Source of the DNA: Vicia villosa
Taxonomy: Eukaryota; Streptophyta; Magnoliopsida; Fabales; Fabaceae
NCBI RefSeq assembly: GCF_029867415.1
Contig: NC_081183.1
Location: 62,942,336-63,006,335, forward strand
Length of the DNA stretch: 64,000 nt
Reading direction: 5' to 3'
Part shown: one piece after another, positions 1-13,000 of the stretch
How the letters are laid out: each line of letters begins with the position of its first letter
Numbering within the stretch: position 1 is the stretch's first letter
Position numbers and translations under genes: made by a program
Notes under the pieces: model-generated
What the model was told of the DNA's origin: nothing
What the model saw: the letters and a program-made list of their open reading frames with translations, nothing else
Databases searched by the model: none

Positions 1-1049
1 TCATTAATTGGCTCGTGTTGCAAGTTTAAGTGCATGTGGACATGTTGGAAGACTAATGGCAAAGCGGTGCATAAGTATGAGTTCAAGGTGAGTGTTCATA
101 CAAGACTCAAGTCATCATTCAATATCCGCTCGAGCATCATTCACAATTCACTCATAAGAAAATTCTATTCAAAGTTGCAAGCATAAATTCAAATATCCAT
201 TCATTTCAAAATCCCTCATCAAATCTCGAATTCACCCAAAGGTCCACATTCTCATTCAAATGTCCATTATAAAGTAAATTGAGAAGTCCAAATTCTAAAC
301 CATTACACCATGCAATTACACATTATCGGTAACTTTCAAAGTTATCTCAATAAACTTCCATGAACCATTCAAAAAACACATGTTACAAATCCTAATGTCT
401 AAGCCTAATCCCTTTTCTTTACAAGGTTGAACTTAATGCCACGCGACTTCGTTTCCACCCCTCTTCGTGACTGTCTTGCTCTTTCCATGCCCATAGATAC
501 GTACATGCTCGGGAAATCCATAACTTGACACTCAAACCATACCTGCCACCATGAAAAATGCCGCATCAGTACAATATAAATACATTCAACATACACTTCA
601 AATGCATCATCTTTTGCTGCAAGGTGCAGCCAACACTACCTGCAAACCAAAAAACCAGTCCCATATGCATCACAAAGAACCGAAACTCAACCTACATCAA
701 AACAGAAAAATACAACCCAGCACCGCACATTGAAAAAAACAGATTCAATACATGTAATAACAGCTTTGCATAAGTAGGGAAAGCACTCGGTTCAGCCATC
801 ACAAAACCTGTACAAACCATCTGCAATCAGTCCACAAAACCATTTCACATTCAAACTAAACCATACTACACTACAAATACAGAAAAGAGAAAAAACAGAA
901 ATAACAACCAAACCGCTCCTGAACCCCACACAGAAAAGAAACCGCAACTTCAGCTTGAACCACCTTGATCCCGATTCACCAAAACAGCCCTGCACATAAA
1001 CGAAAAAAAACAGAAAGAAAACCATACAAAGTCAGGCCCGATTTTAGTT

Positions 1050-1330
1050 TTAACATAGCTAACCTTCAGCTTTTGGATTCAACAATACTGTCATAACAGT
1101 TCCCTAACAACCTCTAACTTTCCATAACCAACCCTACTAACAGTTTATAACCTCTCCTAACTAACTCTGGTTTTCAAACTAGCAACCTTTAACAAACTAA
1201 CTAAACCAATTTCTAACCATCCTAACTGCCTCTAACAGAATAGCCAGCTCAACCAATTCCCTAACTGTCATAACCTTCTAACTATAACTAACCTAACAAA
1301 CTTCTAAACTACCTAACAGAATTACCCAAC
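1050..1330 (+). promoter_or_regulatory. G-poor CTAAC-rich tract with AC-element-like motifs upstream of a TATA-like box
   Basis: The plus strand is nearly free of G and rich in CTAAC/ACCTAAC-type words. It contains exact matches to plant MYB-binding AC elements: ACCAACC at 1127-1133 and ACCTAAC at 1291-1297 and 1311-1317. A TATA-like box follows within 50 bases. The same tract lies at about 11704-11984 in the other LTR. A role as LTR enhancer is inference. Confidence 0.4.
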
Positions 1331-1376
1331 AGATTTTTGACAAAAAACTCAGAGGGAGAACTAACCTGAAAAATGC

Positions 1377-1383
1377 TATAAAG
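1377..1383 (+). promoter_or_regulatory. TATA-like box of the LTR promoter (5' LTR)
   Basis: TATAAAG is followed by a CT-rich leader-like region, as in many plant promoters. The identical site is in the 3' LTR at 12031-12037. No transcription start evidence exists here. Confidence 0.45.
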
Positions 1384-3260
1384 CAGAACTCGGTTTCACA
1401 CTTCAAGCTCTCCACCATTCTTCACCTTCAATTCTGAACTTTCACTCTCAATTCACTATCTTCAACCAACCATAATTCTTCACCACTTTCTCTCCGATTT
1501 TCAGCCATTCTTCATCATCAATCTATCTGCACTTCACCATAATCTTCATCATCTCAATTCACCCTCTTCATCTATCTCTTGCTATCTTCACCATCTTCTT
1601 CCTGAATCCACTCGATTCTCCATGGATTCTGCAGAGAAATTCATAACAGAATAAGAAGAAAATTGTAATAGAACCAAAAGAAGAAGTTCAAAGAAAACTC
1701 CAACAGAAACTCACCGATAACAGAAGTGTAACCGAGAACGTAACAGACTCTCACTCGAGCTCTCTCTCGATTTTCATCTTCAATCATCAACCTCATCAAT
1801 CCTCAATCTTCATCTCCAATTCAACTCCTCACACTTCAACGATTCAAAGGCACCTCTTCTCCATCATCGCTCAGCATCATCTTCGTCGTACAATTCTTTA
1901 TCACTCCTTCATCACGGATCACTAATCAGCATCGGATCCACCTACAACAAGTTAACAACCACGGATCGCATCAGATAATTCAAAAGAAGAATCGAGAGAG
2001 AACGAGATGAGAGAAGATGAGAGTTTGCTCGGAAGGAGATTCGTGCCGGCCGCCGCTGTGTATCGTTCGTGAGAGATGGTTGAGATTGCAAACGGAGTTG
2101 AGATTCGGAGGACGAATCAGTGAGAAAGGAACGCCAAGAGGTTTTTCTAGCAACGATGGTTTGATCTTGTTGATCGGAGGATAGAGGTGGCGCGCCGTTT
2201 ACAGTTGTGTGAAGAACGAGAAGGTCGAGTCTGCGTAGAAGGCGAAAGGTCACAAATTAAACCCTAATCCCCATTTTAATTTAGTCTATTCATAACGCTA
2301 TTTTTTTAATGTGATTAATTAGGATTAACTAGTGTTAATGGTGTTTAAATGTACATGGATCTGTTGGAATTATTGAAATTGAACCCTAAATCTAGAAAAT
2401 GTGTGGAATCGAATCTGAAACATGCTCATGGGTTATTTCTCTTGGGCCAATACCGAAATTGCTATTCTTTCACCCCCTGGCCCATTGATGCACACGTTTT
2501 GGCTACAAAATCATAATAAAAAACTCCGTGGGCCTGATTATTAGATCTTCCCCTGAAGGCCCAAGCGTACCATCTTTGATATTGAACAAAATCTGAACCA
2601 AATAATTCACTTTGGGCCTCTGTCTGCAGGCCCGACCAGCTTACTTGTCCACACCACCATTCCCAATTCAGCACCCCCTGATTACATATTTTCCTTATTA
2701 GAATTTAGGTTTTTTAACATAGCTTGCTCTTATTTTTTTTCTTAGTGATAAAAACAATAAAATCAATAAACTTGTTAGATTGTTAGGCCACTTTTAGATT
2801 TAATTTTAGTCTTAGAATTCCCCTTCACTAAAAACTCATAAAAAATATTAGCTTCTTAATTAGGTTTAAGGCTAGTTTAATTTTGACTTTTAATTGATTT
2901 CGCCTTCATAAAAAACTCATAAAAAAATAGTAGATTTTTTAGGTTAATTTTGACATTTAAGTTCTTCACAAAAACGCCATAAAAATGATAGTATTTTTTT
3001 TACTTTAATTTTGCACTAATGTTTGAATTGCTTCTGTATCATTTATATGTTGATTTCTATATGACTTTTTGTGTGACTTTGTTACTTGACTTTGGCCATA
3101 TTTTTGGCCTGTTTTAGATTCCTTTTGTACATAAATAGGAATTAGAATAACAATTAGATTAGAAAATAAGATTAGTTCCCTTTCTCATTTTCTTTTTTCT
3201 TTTCAACTTTTAAAATACTTAATAAATGCCGACAAGGATCATACCGTTACTATTTTTTAT

Positions 3261-3551
3261 AGTAGGAAAGAAATGATTGGGGCGTAGGCCTCGATGTATG
3301 TTCTTTTCTACTTAGCGGGAAAGAAATGATTGAGGTGTGAAGCCTCGATGTATTTCTTAACCGTTATTTAGAGAAACTATTGTGGCGTAGGCCTCGATGT
3401 GCATTCTCTAAATATTCACAAAAGAACTCCTTTTTGTATTTCCTTTACTTAGCGGAGAAGAAATGATTGAGGTGTGAAGCCTCGATGTATTTCTTAACCG
3501 TTATTTAGAGAAACGATTGTGGCGTAGGCCTCGATGTGCGTTCTCTAAATA
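3261..3551 (+). repeat. Array of five stem-loop repeats in the 5' LTR
   Basis: Five units lie at 3261-3312, 3314-3365, 3365-3414, 3451-3502 and 3502-3551. Each has a core of about 20 bases (attg-gg-gt-gcctcgat) that itself folds, enclosed by an outer stem. Outer stems are 12 bp with one G-T pair in unit 1; AAGAAAT/ATTTCTT plus AGCGG/CCGTT in units 2 and 4; and a perfect 11 bp TATTTAGAGAA/TTCTCTAAATA in units 3 and 5. Stem sequence differs between unit types while pairing is kept. Confidence 0.75.
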
Positions 3552-4210
3552 TGCAAAACAAAACTCTTTTTGGTATGATCCAAGTCACAAAGTTAAAATC
3601 CCCATAAAAAACACCAATCAAAAACACTTCAAAAAACCTAATAAATGGTCAGATTTAAGACAAAAGTAAGGAAGTGGTGTGAAGCCTTGTAGTGGGTTAT
3701 CGTCATCATGGAATTACCCTTAAAAGATACAAACCAATTCTCTCTCTTTTTCTTCTTTCTAAGGGCATGTTATCTCCGCTCTATTGCATCCTAGGCGATC
3801 CCTTATGCAAGAGCGCGAGCGTTAACTCCGCCCAACTAAAAAACACAAAAACAAGCAGAAAATCGTGAGCCGAGCTACGGTAACTCTGATTCCTGAAAAG
3901 GATACGTAGGCAGCGGGGTAGGGCCCGTGCGAGTACAATTCTTTGTTTTCCCTACATTTTGCATTCATTCGCATATAGACATAGACATAGTACACACCCT
4001 TTAGATAGAAACAGACATAGGTGGATACCATCGAGTACGATGGGCGCGAGGGGTGCTAATACCTTCCCCTCGCGTAACCGACTCCCGTACCTAGATTCTC
4101 TGGTCGCAAGACCCTATTCCTTCCTTTGTTAGGTTTTCTGATATTCCTTTCCCTTATGGGATAAATATATTGGTGGCGACTCTGTTCATTTTTCGCGAGC
4201 GTGCGACAGC

Positions 4211-4228
4211 TGGCGACTCTGCTGGGGA
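4211..4228 (+). other. Primer binding site, tRNA-Arg type
   Basis: TGGCGACTCTGCTGGGGA begins two bases after the LTR end. It is complementary to the 3' end of a plant tRNA-Arg including CCA, the primer typical of Ogre elements. Confidence 0.85.
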
Positions 4229-5679
4229 TGTTGCTAGACCTGTTGCTGGTCCATCCTTAGTGAGTCGATCCTAGCCTATCCGTTTGTTTGTTTATTTACT
4301 GGGTGTGCTATGTTTTCTCTATACGTGCCTTTATTTATTTTATGCATTTATTTTATGTTTCGCATGTCCTGTTTATTTTCTGCTTGCATATCATGTTTAT
4401 TTCTGCTTGCACATCATGCATATGGATTATATTTTGTGTTCCTTGGGGTCTTCTGTTCTGTTTTGCAGGTTGGGTGGGGATGATTCTATGAGGTAAAAGG
4501 CCCAATACACAGGCTATGAGTGCACTTTAGGTACCCTAGGATAGAGTGGGAGCATGGTTTGTCTCGAGGTGTACGTCTCGGGATGGATCATGTGACTACG
4601 AGCAGAGTAGTGGTTTCAAACGGAGGTATTATCGTCACCCGCATCCGCGCTGTGATGATGCTTACCTTCGGGCGGACCGTATACTGCGTTTCATGACCTT
4701 ACCCTGACCTAGATTCACCTGTGAGTGGGGAGGGATATACATGACAGGTACTGTTGGTGACTATTGGTCTTCCTGGTATTCAAAAAGGTGTCGGACCTTT
4801 GATTCTGTGATATTTGACCTGTATCAGTTATTCAGAAGTTTGTACAGTGGTTACTAAGATTATATGGACCGAGGATCCCATGCTTTTGCATTGCATAACA
4901 TCATTGCTTTGTCCACTCCATTTATGAAAGATCCTAAAGTCTATTTCCAAAAAAAAGGAGAAAAGAAAAGAAAAGAAAAGAAAAGATATGTAAAAGAAAA
5001 GGAAATAGAAAAGCAAAAAGGAAAGAAAAGATATTCTATACAAAAAAAAGAATGAAAGTGCGTGAAAAGACTTTAGGATCTCTCATAAATGAAACATGCA
5101 TTCATACTATCATGCATTTCATGGTTCTTTCAAAGACTTATGGGGCCATTTCCATCCAGATTCCAAGATCAACAACAAATTTGACTTCTCACCGCCACAA
5201 GCTCCGAGATCAACTATGGAACAACTCCGTGAGGTTTTTGACTGAGATGAGACTAGAAATGGGGATTAACATGAATCAATGTATGGAGGTTCTTCAAGTT
5301 TTTCTCTTAGACACAAAGAGTTGAGACAAGTTCCTTAGAAGCCAAATGCAAATGTTAATCTCACCTCAAGAGAATGCCTTATGGATTCAAATGTCTGAAG
5401 CATAGCTAAGATTCCTATCACTCTTAAGGAGGAAACACATCATGAAAACAATTTGGAAATTGAAGTCTTCAAGTTTCCGATTAGTGAGATTGACAAAAGG
5501 CTCCACCTCTTGGAAAGAAGATTGAAAACCATAAAATTCGTGACTCTACTGATTCATATGTTGTTGGTTTGTGCCTAATGCCTGATATCAAGAAATGCAA
5601 GGATCATCCACTCTCACTCCTAATGATGGATATTGAAGCTAAATTGATAATCATCTCCTGTACATGTGTGGAAGTTGCT

Positions 5680-6165
5680 TGGGGCTCCCGCACGAGGGAT
5701 AAGCAAGACGTACTCTTATCTTGAGCATTGCGTCACTCGCATTGCTCGAATCCCTAAAGCATTACAAGTTCTTGGGTGACTTCGTCAGAATCTTCTTCCG
5801 TGTGATAATCAAGAGTGTTCTTCACAATGCTTCTCATTCTCAAGGTTCTACTTCATATACCAGTTGCCTTTTCTCAGGATCTCCTTCTCAGTGGCCTTCG
5901 CTCGTTAACAGAGACAAGAAGAATATGAGAAACAAATTGATGTGATTCTATTGCCTTGTGCCCATTCACTTCCCTGTTTGTTCGAATTTCAGTTAGTAAC
6001 TCTCCTGAGTTTGATGACCGTACCAAATTCTTTCCACTTATGATGGCGATTACTATTCTAGCAACTATGTTTGGGGCTCCCGCACGAGGGATAAGCAAGA
6101 CATACTCTTATCTTGAGCATTGCATCACTCGCATTGCTCGAATCCCTAAAGCAAGGCAAAAGTTT
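5680..6165 (+). repeat. Pair of direct repeats of about 100 bp
   Basis: The segment from ggggctcccgcacgagggat through ttgctcgaatccctaaagca occurs near 5682-5765 and again near 6073-6154 with only a few differences. It is a local duplication inside the non-coding internal region. Confidence 0.7.
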
Positions 6166-8814
6166 ACAATTCATGGGTGACTTCGTTGGAGTTCTCTTTT
6201 GAAGTAATCTGAAGTGTTTGGAAAGAATTGCAAAAAGTATTCAAGATCAATAAGTCCAGACGGAGTCAAGTCTCCTCAACAACGACACCCATTTAGTTTC
6301 TTACTGCATTCTCATTGTAATTTTTCATTTGTGTGTTTAAGCATCAATAGCATGTAAAAACTTGTTAATTTCTGAATGGAAAGCATAATACATTGTCTAT
6401 GTTTGTCTTGAAGTAATCCATTCGTTATCACTCATAAAATGTTTTTGGCATTACGATACCAACTTTACTAATTGCTTGCTTATGCAAAAAGCTGAGGGAG
6501 AATGATGAAAGATAAAAATGAAAAATCTCTAATCATGTGTTTTCGAATAAAAACCCTACTGAGGATGTACAGGCATTGTTTCAAATCCCCAAACACCGGA
6601 GATATAAGGGAGATAGACCCTCGTAAACCCCTTTGAGCCTTGGAGAAGGAGTTTCCTTTCTAATCATAAAAAAACCCTTATCTTGACCCTGGGGCAGGGT
6701 AGTGTTCATTTAACTTGATCGGGTGTTCAAAACTCACCAAAAGGATATGCATCCAAGGATACAACAATGGTTATCCTTCCAAAGGTTGAGGAATCTCAAA
6801 ACCGCAATGATCATCCTTATTCCATCAAGAGATCAAGAGATGACGGTACCATAATGGTAATCCTTCATCAAATCAAAGGAGTGAGGCAGTCGCAATCACC
6901 TCCAACAAATCGAAAACAACGCAACATCACACGACTTGTTCAAAAAAAAAGAATTAAAAAAAAGAGAGCCCGCTAAGTCAACAACTGGAAAATAAGTGAC
7001 TGAGGCAAGAGTTAGGGCATCCCGCTGGACTCCAAAATAAAATTCAAAAGAATTTGTCCAGGAAAAAGTTAGGGAAAGCAGAAGCGAAAAACAAGGATTA
7101 CAAAATAAAATCCTTCGCAAAAGAACAAAGTCGTGTGACAATGAATCAGAAGAATAAAAGGTGAGCGACTGCCATGTCCAAAGAACCTCATTGATTCCTC
7201 AACCATTTCAAATTCTTTGTGAGGGATGAACACTCGTGTCGAGATTAACTGAACATAGGAATGAAGAACATCACGAAGGGGGTGGGTACAAATAATTTTG
7301 AGCCTAAAAATCCTTTGTTTTCTAAAAACCGTGAACCCGGCCAAATTACAACCCTTAAAAGTCCTAATTGAAGTAGGGTTTATTTTGAAAGCGCACTCCG
7401 ATGAGATAGCGTTTAACTGACTCCCAATGAAGCATAATACATATCTATGTTAGTATCGTATGCTTGCTTTACATTTCACATGGGAAAATCGAGGTTGTGT
7501 CAACTAGTGATCCATTCACGAGAGGTCGCAACCTCATTTCATAAAAAAAGTTTTACAACTTCAAGACTAACATAGGCTTTGCATTAGAATTATCATTCTT
7601 AGAATTAACATTCTTTTGCATGCAAAATATGTGCTTAACATCAAGGAAATTTTCAAGGATGAGAAGCAACGAGCAACTTGATCATATCGAAGTACAAGAG
7701 ACTTGAGAACTCCGAGGAGTAAAGGCTAATCATCTCAAATGTTGACCATCAAGGGGCAGGTTTCCTGAAAAATCCGTTGGGCATGAACAGTTAATGTTTC
7801 CTTTGATTACCCTGAGGGGAAGAGTTTGAAGACTCCGTTGAGCGTGGTAAAGTTGTCTCCATGTTCGTTTGACTTCAAAACAAAGAAAGCTTGGGGACTC
7901 TAGTAAGATGTACCCAATCAGGGGCAATTGAATCGAGGTTTGACCTCTCAAGTTCAACATATCTGGGGCAATCATGTCGATAAATCTCTTCAAGCTTTGA
8001 TCAATCTGGGGCAATCAAGTCGAGGAATCTCTCTTGAGTTCAACCAGTCTGGGGCAGTTACGTCGAGATTCAAAAAATCTCTCCAAGGATTCTTTAGGGC
8101 AAATTCCTTCATGGGTCATGAAGCTAGGGGCACAATCTTTTGAGTTATCTTGCCTCTCCCTAAGCGTCGGATTTCTCCTAGAAAAGTCTCTCCCCAAGCA
8201 TGGAGTTTATTTCTCCTGAGAGTTTGTTCCATTCCTCAAGCATAGGAGTTTATTTCTCCTAGGAGTTGTTCTACTTCCTTAATCAAAGTTCCTTACCTGA
8301 ATTTCTCGTCCTCGACATGGTGAAGCGAGGGAATCTCCTCGAGCTGAAAAACCTCCAAGCAGTGGCACATGGTGAGGAGTCAGAAATTATTCTTCAAGTC
8401 AAAGAAGGTGCATTTTACAAATCAAAGTCCAATATCTGTTGGCACCTCCACATGGTCCTTAACACTAGGGGGATTCTCCCTGGTGTTTACCTCATCAATG
8501 CCTTTATTTGGCATCCTGCATATAGTGTTCACTGCATATAACATTGCATCCTCAAAAGCGTAGCGTATCCGTCAAAGCGGATCATTACGCCATAGAGAAA
8601 TTCAAACATGCATAACAAAGCATAAGCCAGATAATACAAATCCGACCCAGTCAAGACAATAATACATCCCCACACAAAAAGTTGTCCTTACAAATTCCGA
8701 TTGATATCTGCTACTACATTTCAAATCTCTTCCAACCACGGGGCCGATGCGAGGTATCTTCAATCTCTGATGAGTGTCTGACACAATGTCTTCTTTTGTC
8801 CCTCGATGTCGAGT

Positions 8815-9735
8815 CGATGTTGAGTCATAGATCGCCACGAGATCTTATTCCTTTCCAAAGTGTGGAAAATCGCACGAGATTTTCTTTCGATGTTGAGTCA
8901 TAAGATCGCCACGAGATCTTATTCCTGTCCAAAGTGTGGAAAATCGCATGAGATCTTCTTTCGATGTTGAGTCATAGATCGCCACGAGATCTTATTCCTT
9001 TCCAAAGTGTGGAAAATCGCACGAGATTTTCTTTCGATGTTGAGTCATAAGATCGCCACGAGATCTTATTCCCTTTTCTTCTGTTGACGAGTTGATCGCC
9101 ACGAGATCTTCTTTCGATGTTGAGTCATAGATCGCCACGAGATCTTATTCCTTTCCAAAGTGTGGAAAATCGCACGAGATTTTCTTTCGATGTTGAGTCA
9201 TAAGATCGCCACGAGATCTTATTCCCTTTTCTTCTGTTGACGAGTTGATCGCCACGAGATCTTCTTTCGATGTTGAGTCATAGATCGCCACGAGATCTTA
9301 TTCCTTTCCAAAGTGTGGAAAATCGCACGAGATTTTCTTTCGATGTTGAGTCATAAGATCGCCACGAGATCTTATTCCCTTTTCTTCTGTTGACGAGTTG
9401 ATCGCCACGAGATCTTCTTTCGATGTTGAGTCATAGATCGCCACGAGATCTTATTCCTTTCCAAAGTGTGGAAAATCGCACGAGATTTTCTTTCGATGTT
9501 GAGTCATAAGATCGCCACGAGATCTTATTCCCTTTTCTTCCGTTGACGAGTTGATCGCCACGAGATCTTCTTTCGATGTTGAGTCATAAGATCGCCACGA
9601 GATCTTACTCCCTTTTCTTCTGTTGACGAGTTGATCGCCACGGGATCTTCTTTCGATGTTGAGTCATAGATCGCCACGAGATCTTATTCCTTTCAGTCCC
9701 GATGTTGAGTCATAGATCGCTACGAGATCTTATCT
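8815..9735 (+). repeat. Tandem repeat, 153 bp higher-order unit made of hairpin subunits
   Basis: Starts of the gttgagtcatagatcgcc register fall near 9121, 9274 and 9427, a period of 153 bp, with shortened units at both ends. Each unit holds stem-loops of two sequence classes: TAAGATC/GATCTTA around loop gccacga, and GAAAATC/GATTTTC around loop gcacga. It sits shortly upstream of the 3' LTR, where Ogre elements are known to carry hypervariable tandem repeats that can seed satellites. Confidence 0.85.
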
Positions 9736-10017
9736 TTTCAGTCATTGTTTCATATAACCATTCTCTTTGAAAACCCTGTATTGGCACCTAGGCTACGTTA
9801 CAAGCTACCACCATTCAAATCCATTACTCATTGTAAATTCTTCCACCAAAAAAACCAAAGAAATCTCTTTCCCCAGCAGATATCAAAACAAAAAAATAAG
9901 AATAACACTTACACCATCTTCTCTTTAAGACAAATTTCTGGTACTCTGATATTTAATCTTCTTCTACCTCGAATGTTCGAAAGGCTAGCGCCAATCTCAC
10001 TTTCGAGTATAAGACGA

Positions 10018-10032
10018 TTAAATAGGGGCAGC
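10018..10032 (+). other. Polypurine tract region before the 3' LTR
   Basis: The purine-rich run around ataggggcagc directly precedes the TGTCATACCCC start of the 3' LTR. It would prime plus-strand synthesis. The run is short and not perfectly purine. Confidence 0.55.
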
Positions 10033-13000
10033 TGTCATACCCCAAATTTGTCCTACCCTTTCAATTTTATTTGGCTTAGGCTTATGCATTTCATAGTCTC
10101 ATGTACATACCTCCCATTAGGTCATTAACATAACTCATGCATTCATTAATCAATGACTCGACTTTGGGATCAAGGTTTGAAAGTTTAGGGTTTGTCTATA
10201 GCTTTGAGGTTTCTACTTCAGATAAGCTTATCTCGACTGGTTTCCCTGTATGTATTGAAATACGTACTAGGTTTGATTCATAGATTTCTTCTTCACCAAG
10301 TTACAAGATGTGCATCCATCAAAAGTTTGACTGAGGATCGTGGAGTTAGGGTTTCTTATTCGCGGTGTTCGAGTTTGTGAAAGTCCATCAGCAAATGACA
10401 ATTGAATTTCATGTTAAAGTGTTCTCCTATGCTTCAATTCTTATCTTCATCAGAGGACTCCTCAAGGTGTCATATTAAAGTCGTTTGTTAAAGGAGACAT
10501 TTCAATCAAGACATGATACATTCTGGAATTGTATTGAGGATTCGACTTTGTCAACTCGAAATACTTCATTTAATCAATTAGGCTACTTGTGGTTCAACGA
10601 GTTGATTTAAGATTGGCTATGTTCAAGTTCTTTCATGGTATGCATAAAGTATTCATTAATTGGCTCGTGTTGCAAGTTTAAGTGCATGTGGACATGTTGG
10701 AAGACTAATGGCAAAGCGGTGCATAAGTATGAGTTCAAGGTGAGTGTTCATACAAGACTCAAGTCATCATTCAATATCCGCTCGAGCATCATTCACAATT
10801 CACTCATAAGAAAATTCTATTCAAAGTTGCAAGCATAAATTCAAATATCCATTCATTTCAAAATCCCTCATCAAATCTCGAATTCACCCAAAGGTCCACA
10901 TTCTCATTCAAATGTCCATTATAAAGTAAATTGAGAAGTCCAAATTCTAAACCATTACACCAGGCAATTACACATTATCGGTAACTTTCAAAGTTATCTC
11001 AATAAACTTCCATGAACCATTCAAAAAACACATGTTACAAATCCTAATGTCTAAGCCTAATCCCTTTGCTTTACAAGGTTGAACTTAATGCCACGCGACT
11101 TCGTTTCCACCCCTCTTCGTGACTGTCTTGCTCTTTCCATGCCCATAGATACGTACATGCTCGGGAAATCCATAACTTGACACTCAAACCATACCTGCCA
11201 CCATGAAAAATGCCGCATCAGTACAATATAAATACATTCAACATACACTTCAAATGCATCATCTTTTGCTTCAAGGTGCAGCCAACACTACCTGCAAACC
11301 AAAAAACCAGTCCCATATGCATCACAAAGAACCGAAACTCAACCTACATCAAAACAGAAAAATACAACCCAGCACCGCACATTGAAAAAAACAGATTCAA
11401 TACATGTAATAACAGCTTTGCATAAGTAGGGAAAGCACTCGGTTCAGCCATCACAAAACCTGTACAAACCATCTGCAATCAGTCCACAAAACCATTTCAC
11501 ATTCAAACTAAACCATACTACACTACAAATACAGAAAAGAGAAAAAACAGAAATAACAACCAAACCGCTCCTGAACCCCACACAGAAAAGAAACCGCAAC
11601 TTCAGCTTGAACCACCTTGATCCCGATTCACCAAAACAGCCCTGCACATAAACAAAAAAAAAAACAGAAAGAAAACCATACAAAGTCAGGCCCGATTTCA
11701 GTTTTAACATAGCTAACCTTCAGCTTTTGGATTCAACAATACTGTCATAACAGTTCCCTAACAACCTCTAACTTTCCATAACCAACCCTACTAACAGTTT
11801 ATAACCTCTCCTAACTAACTCTGGTTTTCAAACTAGCAACCTTTAACAAACTAACTAAACCAATTTCTAACCATCCTAACTGCCTCTAACAGAATAGCCA
11901 GCTCAACCAATTCCCTAACTGTCATAACCTTCTAACTATAACTAACCTAACAAACTTCTAAACTACCTAACAGAATTACCCAACAGATTTTTGACAAAAA
12001 ACTCAGAGGGAGAACTAACCTGAAAAATGCTATAAAGCAGAACTCGGTTTCACACTTCAAGCTCTCCACCATTCTTCACCTTCAATTCTGAACTTTCACT
12101 CTCAATTCACTATCTTCAACCAACCATAATTCTTCACCACTTTCTCTCCGATTTTCAGCCATTCTTCATCATCAATCTATCTGCACTTCACCATAATCTT
12201 CATCATCTCAATTCACCCTCTTCATCTATCTCTTGCTATCTTCACCATCTTCTTCCTGAATCCACTCGATTCTCCATGGATTCTGCAGAGAAATTCATAA
12301 CAGAATAAGAAGAAAATTGTAACAGAACCAAAAGAAGAAGTTCAAAGAAAACTCCAACAGAAACTCACCGATAACAGAAGTGTAACCGAGAACGTAACAG
12401 ACTCTCACTCGAGCTCTCTCTCGATTTTCATCTTCAATCATCAACCTCATCAATCCTCAATCTTCATCTCCAATTCAACTCCTCACACTTCAACGATTCA
12501 AAGGCACCTCTTCTCCATCATCGCTCAGCATCATCTTCGTCGTACAATTCTTTATCACTCCTTCATCACGGATCACTAATCAGCATCGGATCCACCTACA
12601 ACAAGTTAACAACCACGGATCGCATCAGATAATTCAAAAGAAGAATCGAGAGAGAATGAGATGAGAGAAGATGAGAGTTTGCTCGGAAGGAGATTCGTGC
12701 CGGCCGCCGCTGTGTATCGTTCGTGAGAGATGGTTGAGATTGCAAACGGAGTTGAGATTCGGAGGACGGATCAGTGAGAAAGGAACGCCAAGAGGTTTTG
12801 CTAGCAACGATGGTTTGATCTTGTTGATCGGAGGATAGAGGTGGCGCGCCGTTTACAGTTGTGTGAAGAACGAGAAGGTCGAGTCTGCGTAGAAGGCGAA
12901 AGGTCACAAATTAAACCCTAATCCCCATTTTAATTTAGTCTATTCATAACGCTATTTTTTTAATGTGATTAATTAGGATTAACTAGTGTTAATGGTGTTT

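Larger units (their letters stand above)
1..4208 (+). repeat. 5' LTR of the non-autonomous Ogre-like element (truncated by window start)
   Basis: It is homologous to 10653-14862 and ends in GCGACA two bases before the PBS. In order it holds a G-poor CTAAC-rich tract (1050-1330), a TATA-like box (1377-1383), a CT-rich leader-like stretch (1400-1900), a telo-box-like AAACCCTAA near 2265, an A/T-rich section (2270-3230), an array of hairpin repeats (3261-3551), and a GC-richer terminal part containing the gggtgctaataccttcccc-type motif shared by Tat-lineage LTRs near 4050. The short frames here recur in the other LTR and have no coding signature. Confidence 0.88.
4229..10017 (+). other. Non-coding internal region of the Ogre-like element
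   Basis: No frame shows a retrotransposon domain. 4229-5060 looks like an Ogre-type leader, ending in an A/G-rich stretch (4945-5060). A segment of about 100 bp is duplicated at 5680-5780 and 6071-6165, each starting at a ggggctcccgcacgagggat motif. From 7730 to 8120 a degenerate unit beginning with tctggggca recurs about every 55 bases. Small inverted repeats are frequent, for example a 10 bp stem at 8461-8487. The composition resembles the variable 3' untranslated part of Ogre elements, with the coding part missing. Confidence 0.6.

Noticed and set aside
405..4031. Pairs of similar short frames at 405-4031 and 11057-14685 that look like duplicated genes
   Set aside because: They lie in the two LTRs of one element and are duplicated only for that reason. 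None has a domain or coding-like composition.
4945..5060. A/G-rich stretch as a polypurine tract
   Set aside because: It lies in the leader, far from any LTR start; the correctly placed tract is just before 10033.
8815..9735. CRISPR-like array
   Set aside because: The units are a contiguous tandem repeat without unique spacers, in a plant retrotransposon.
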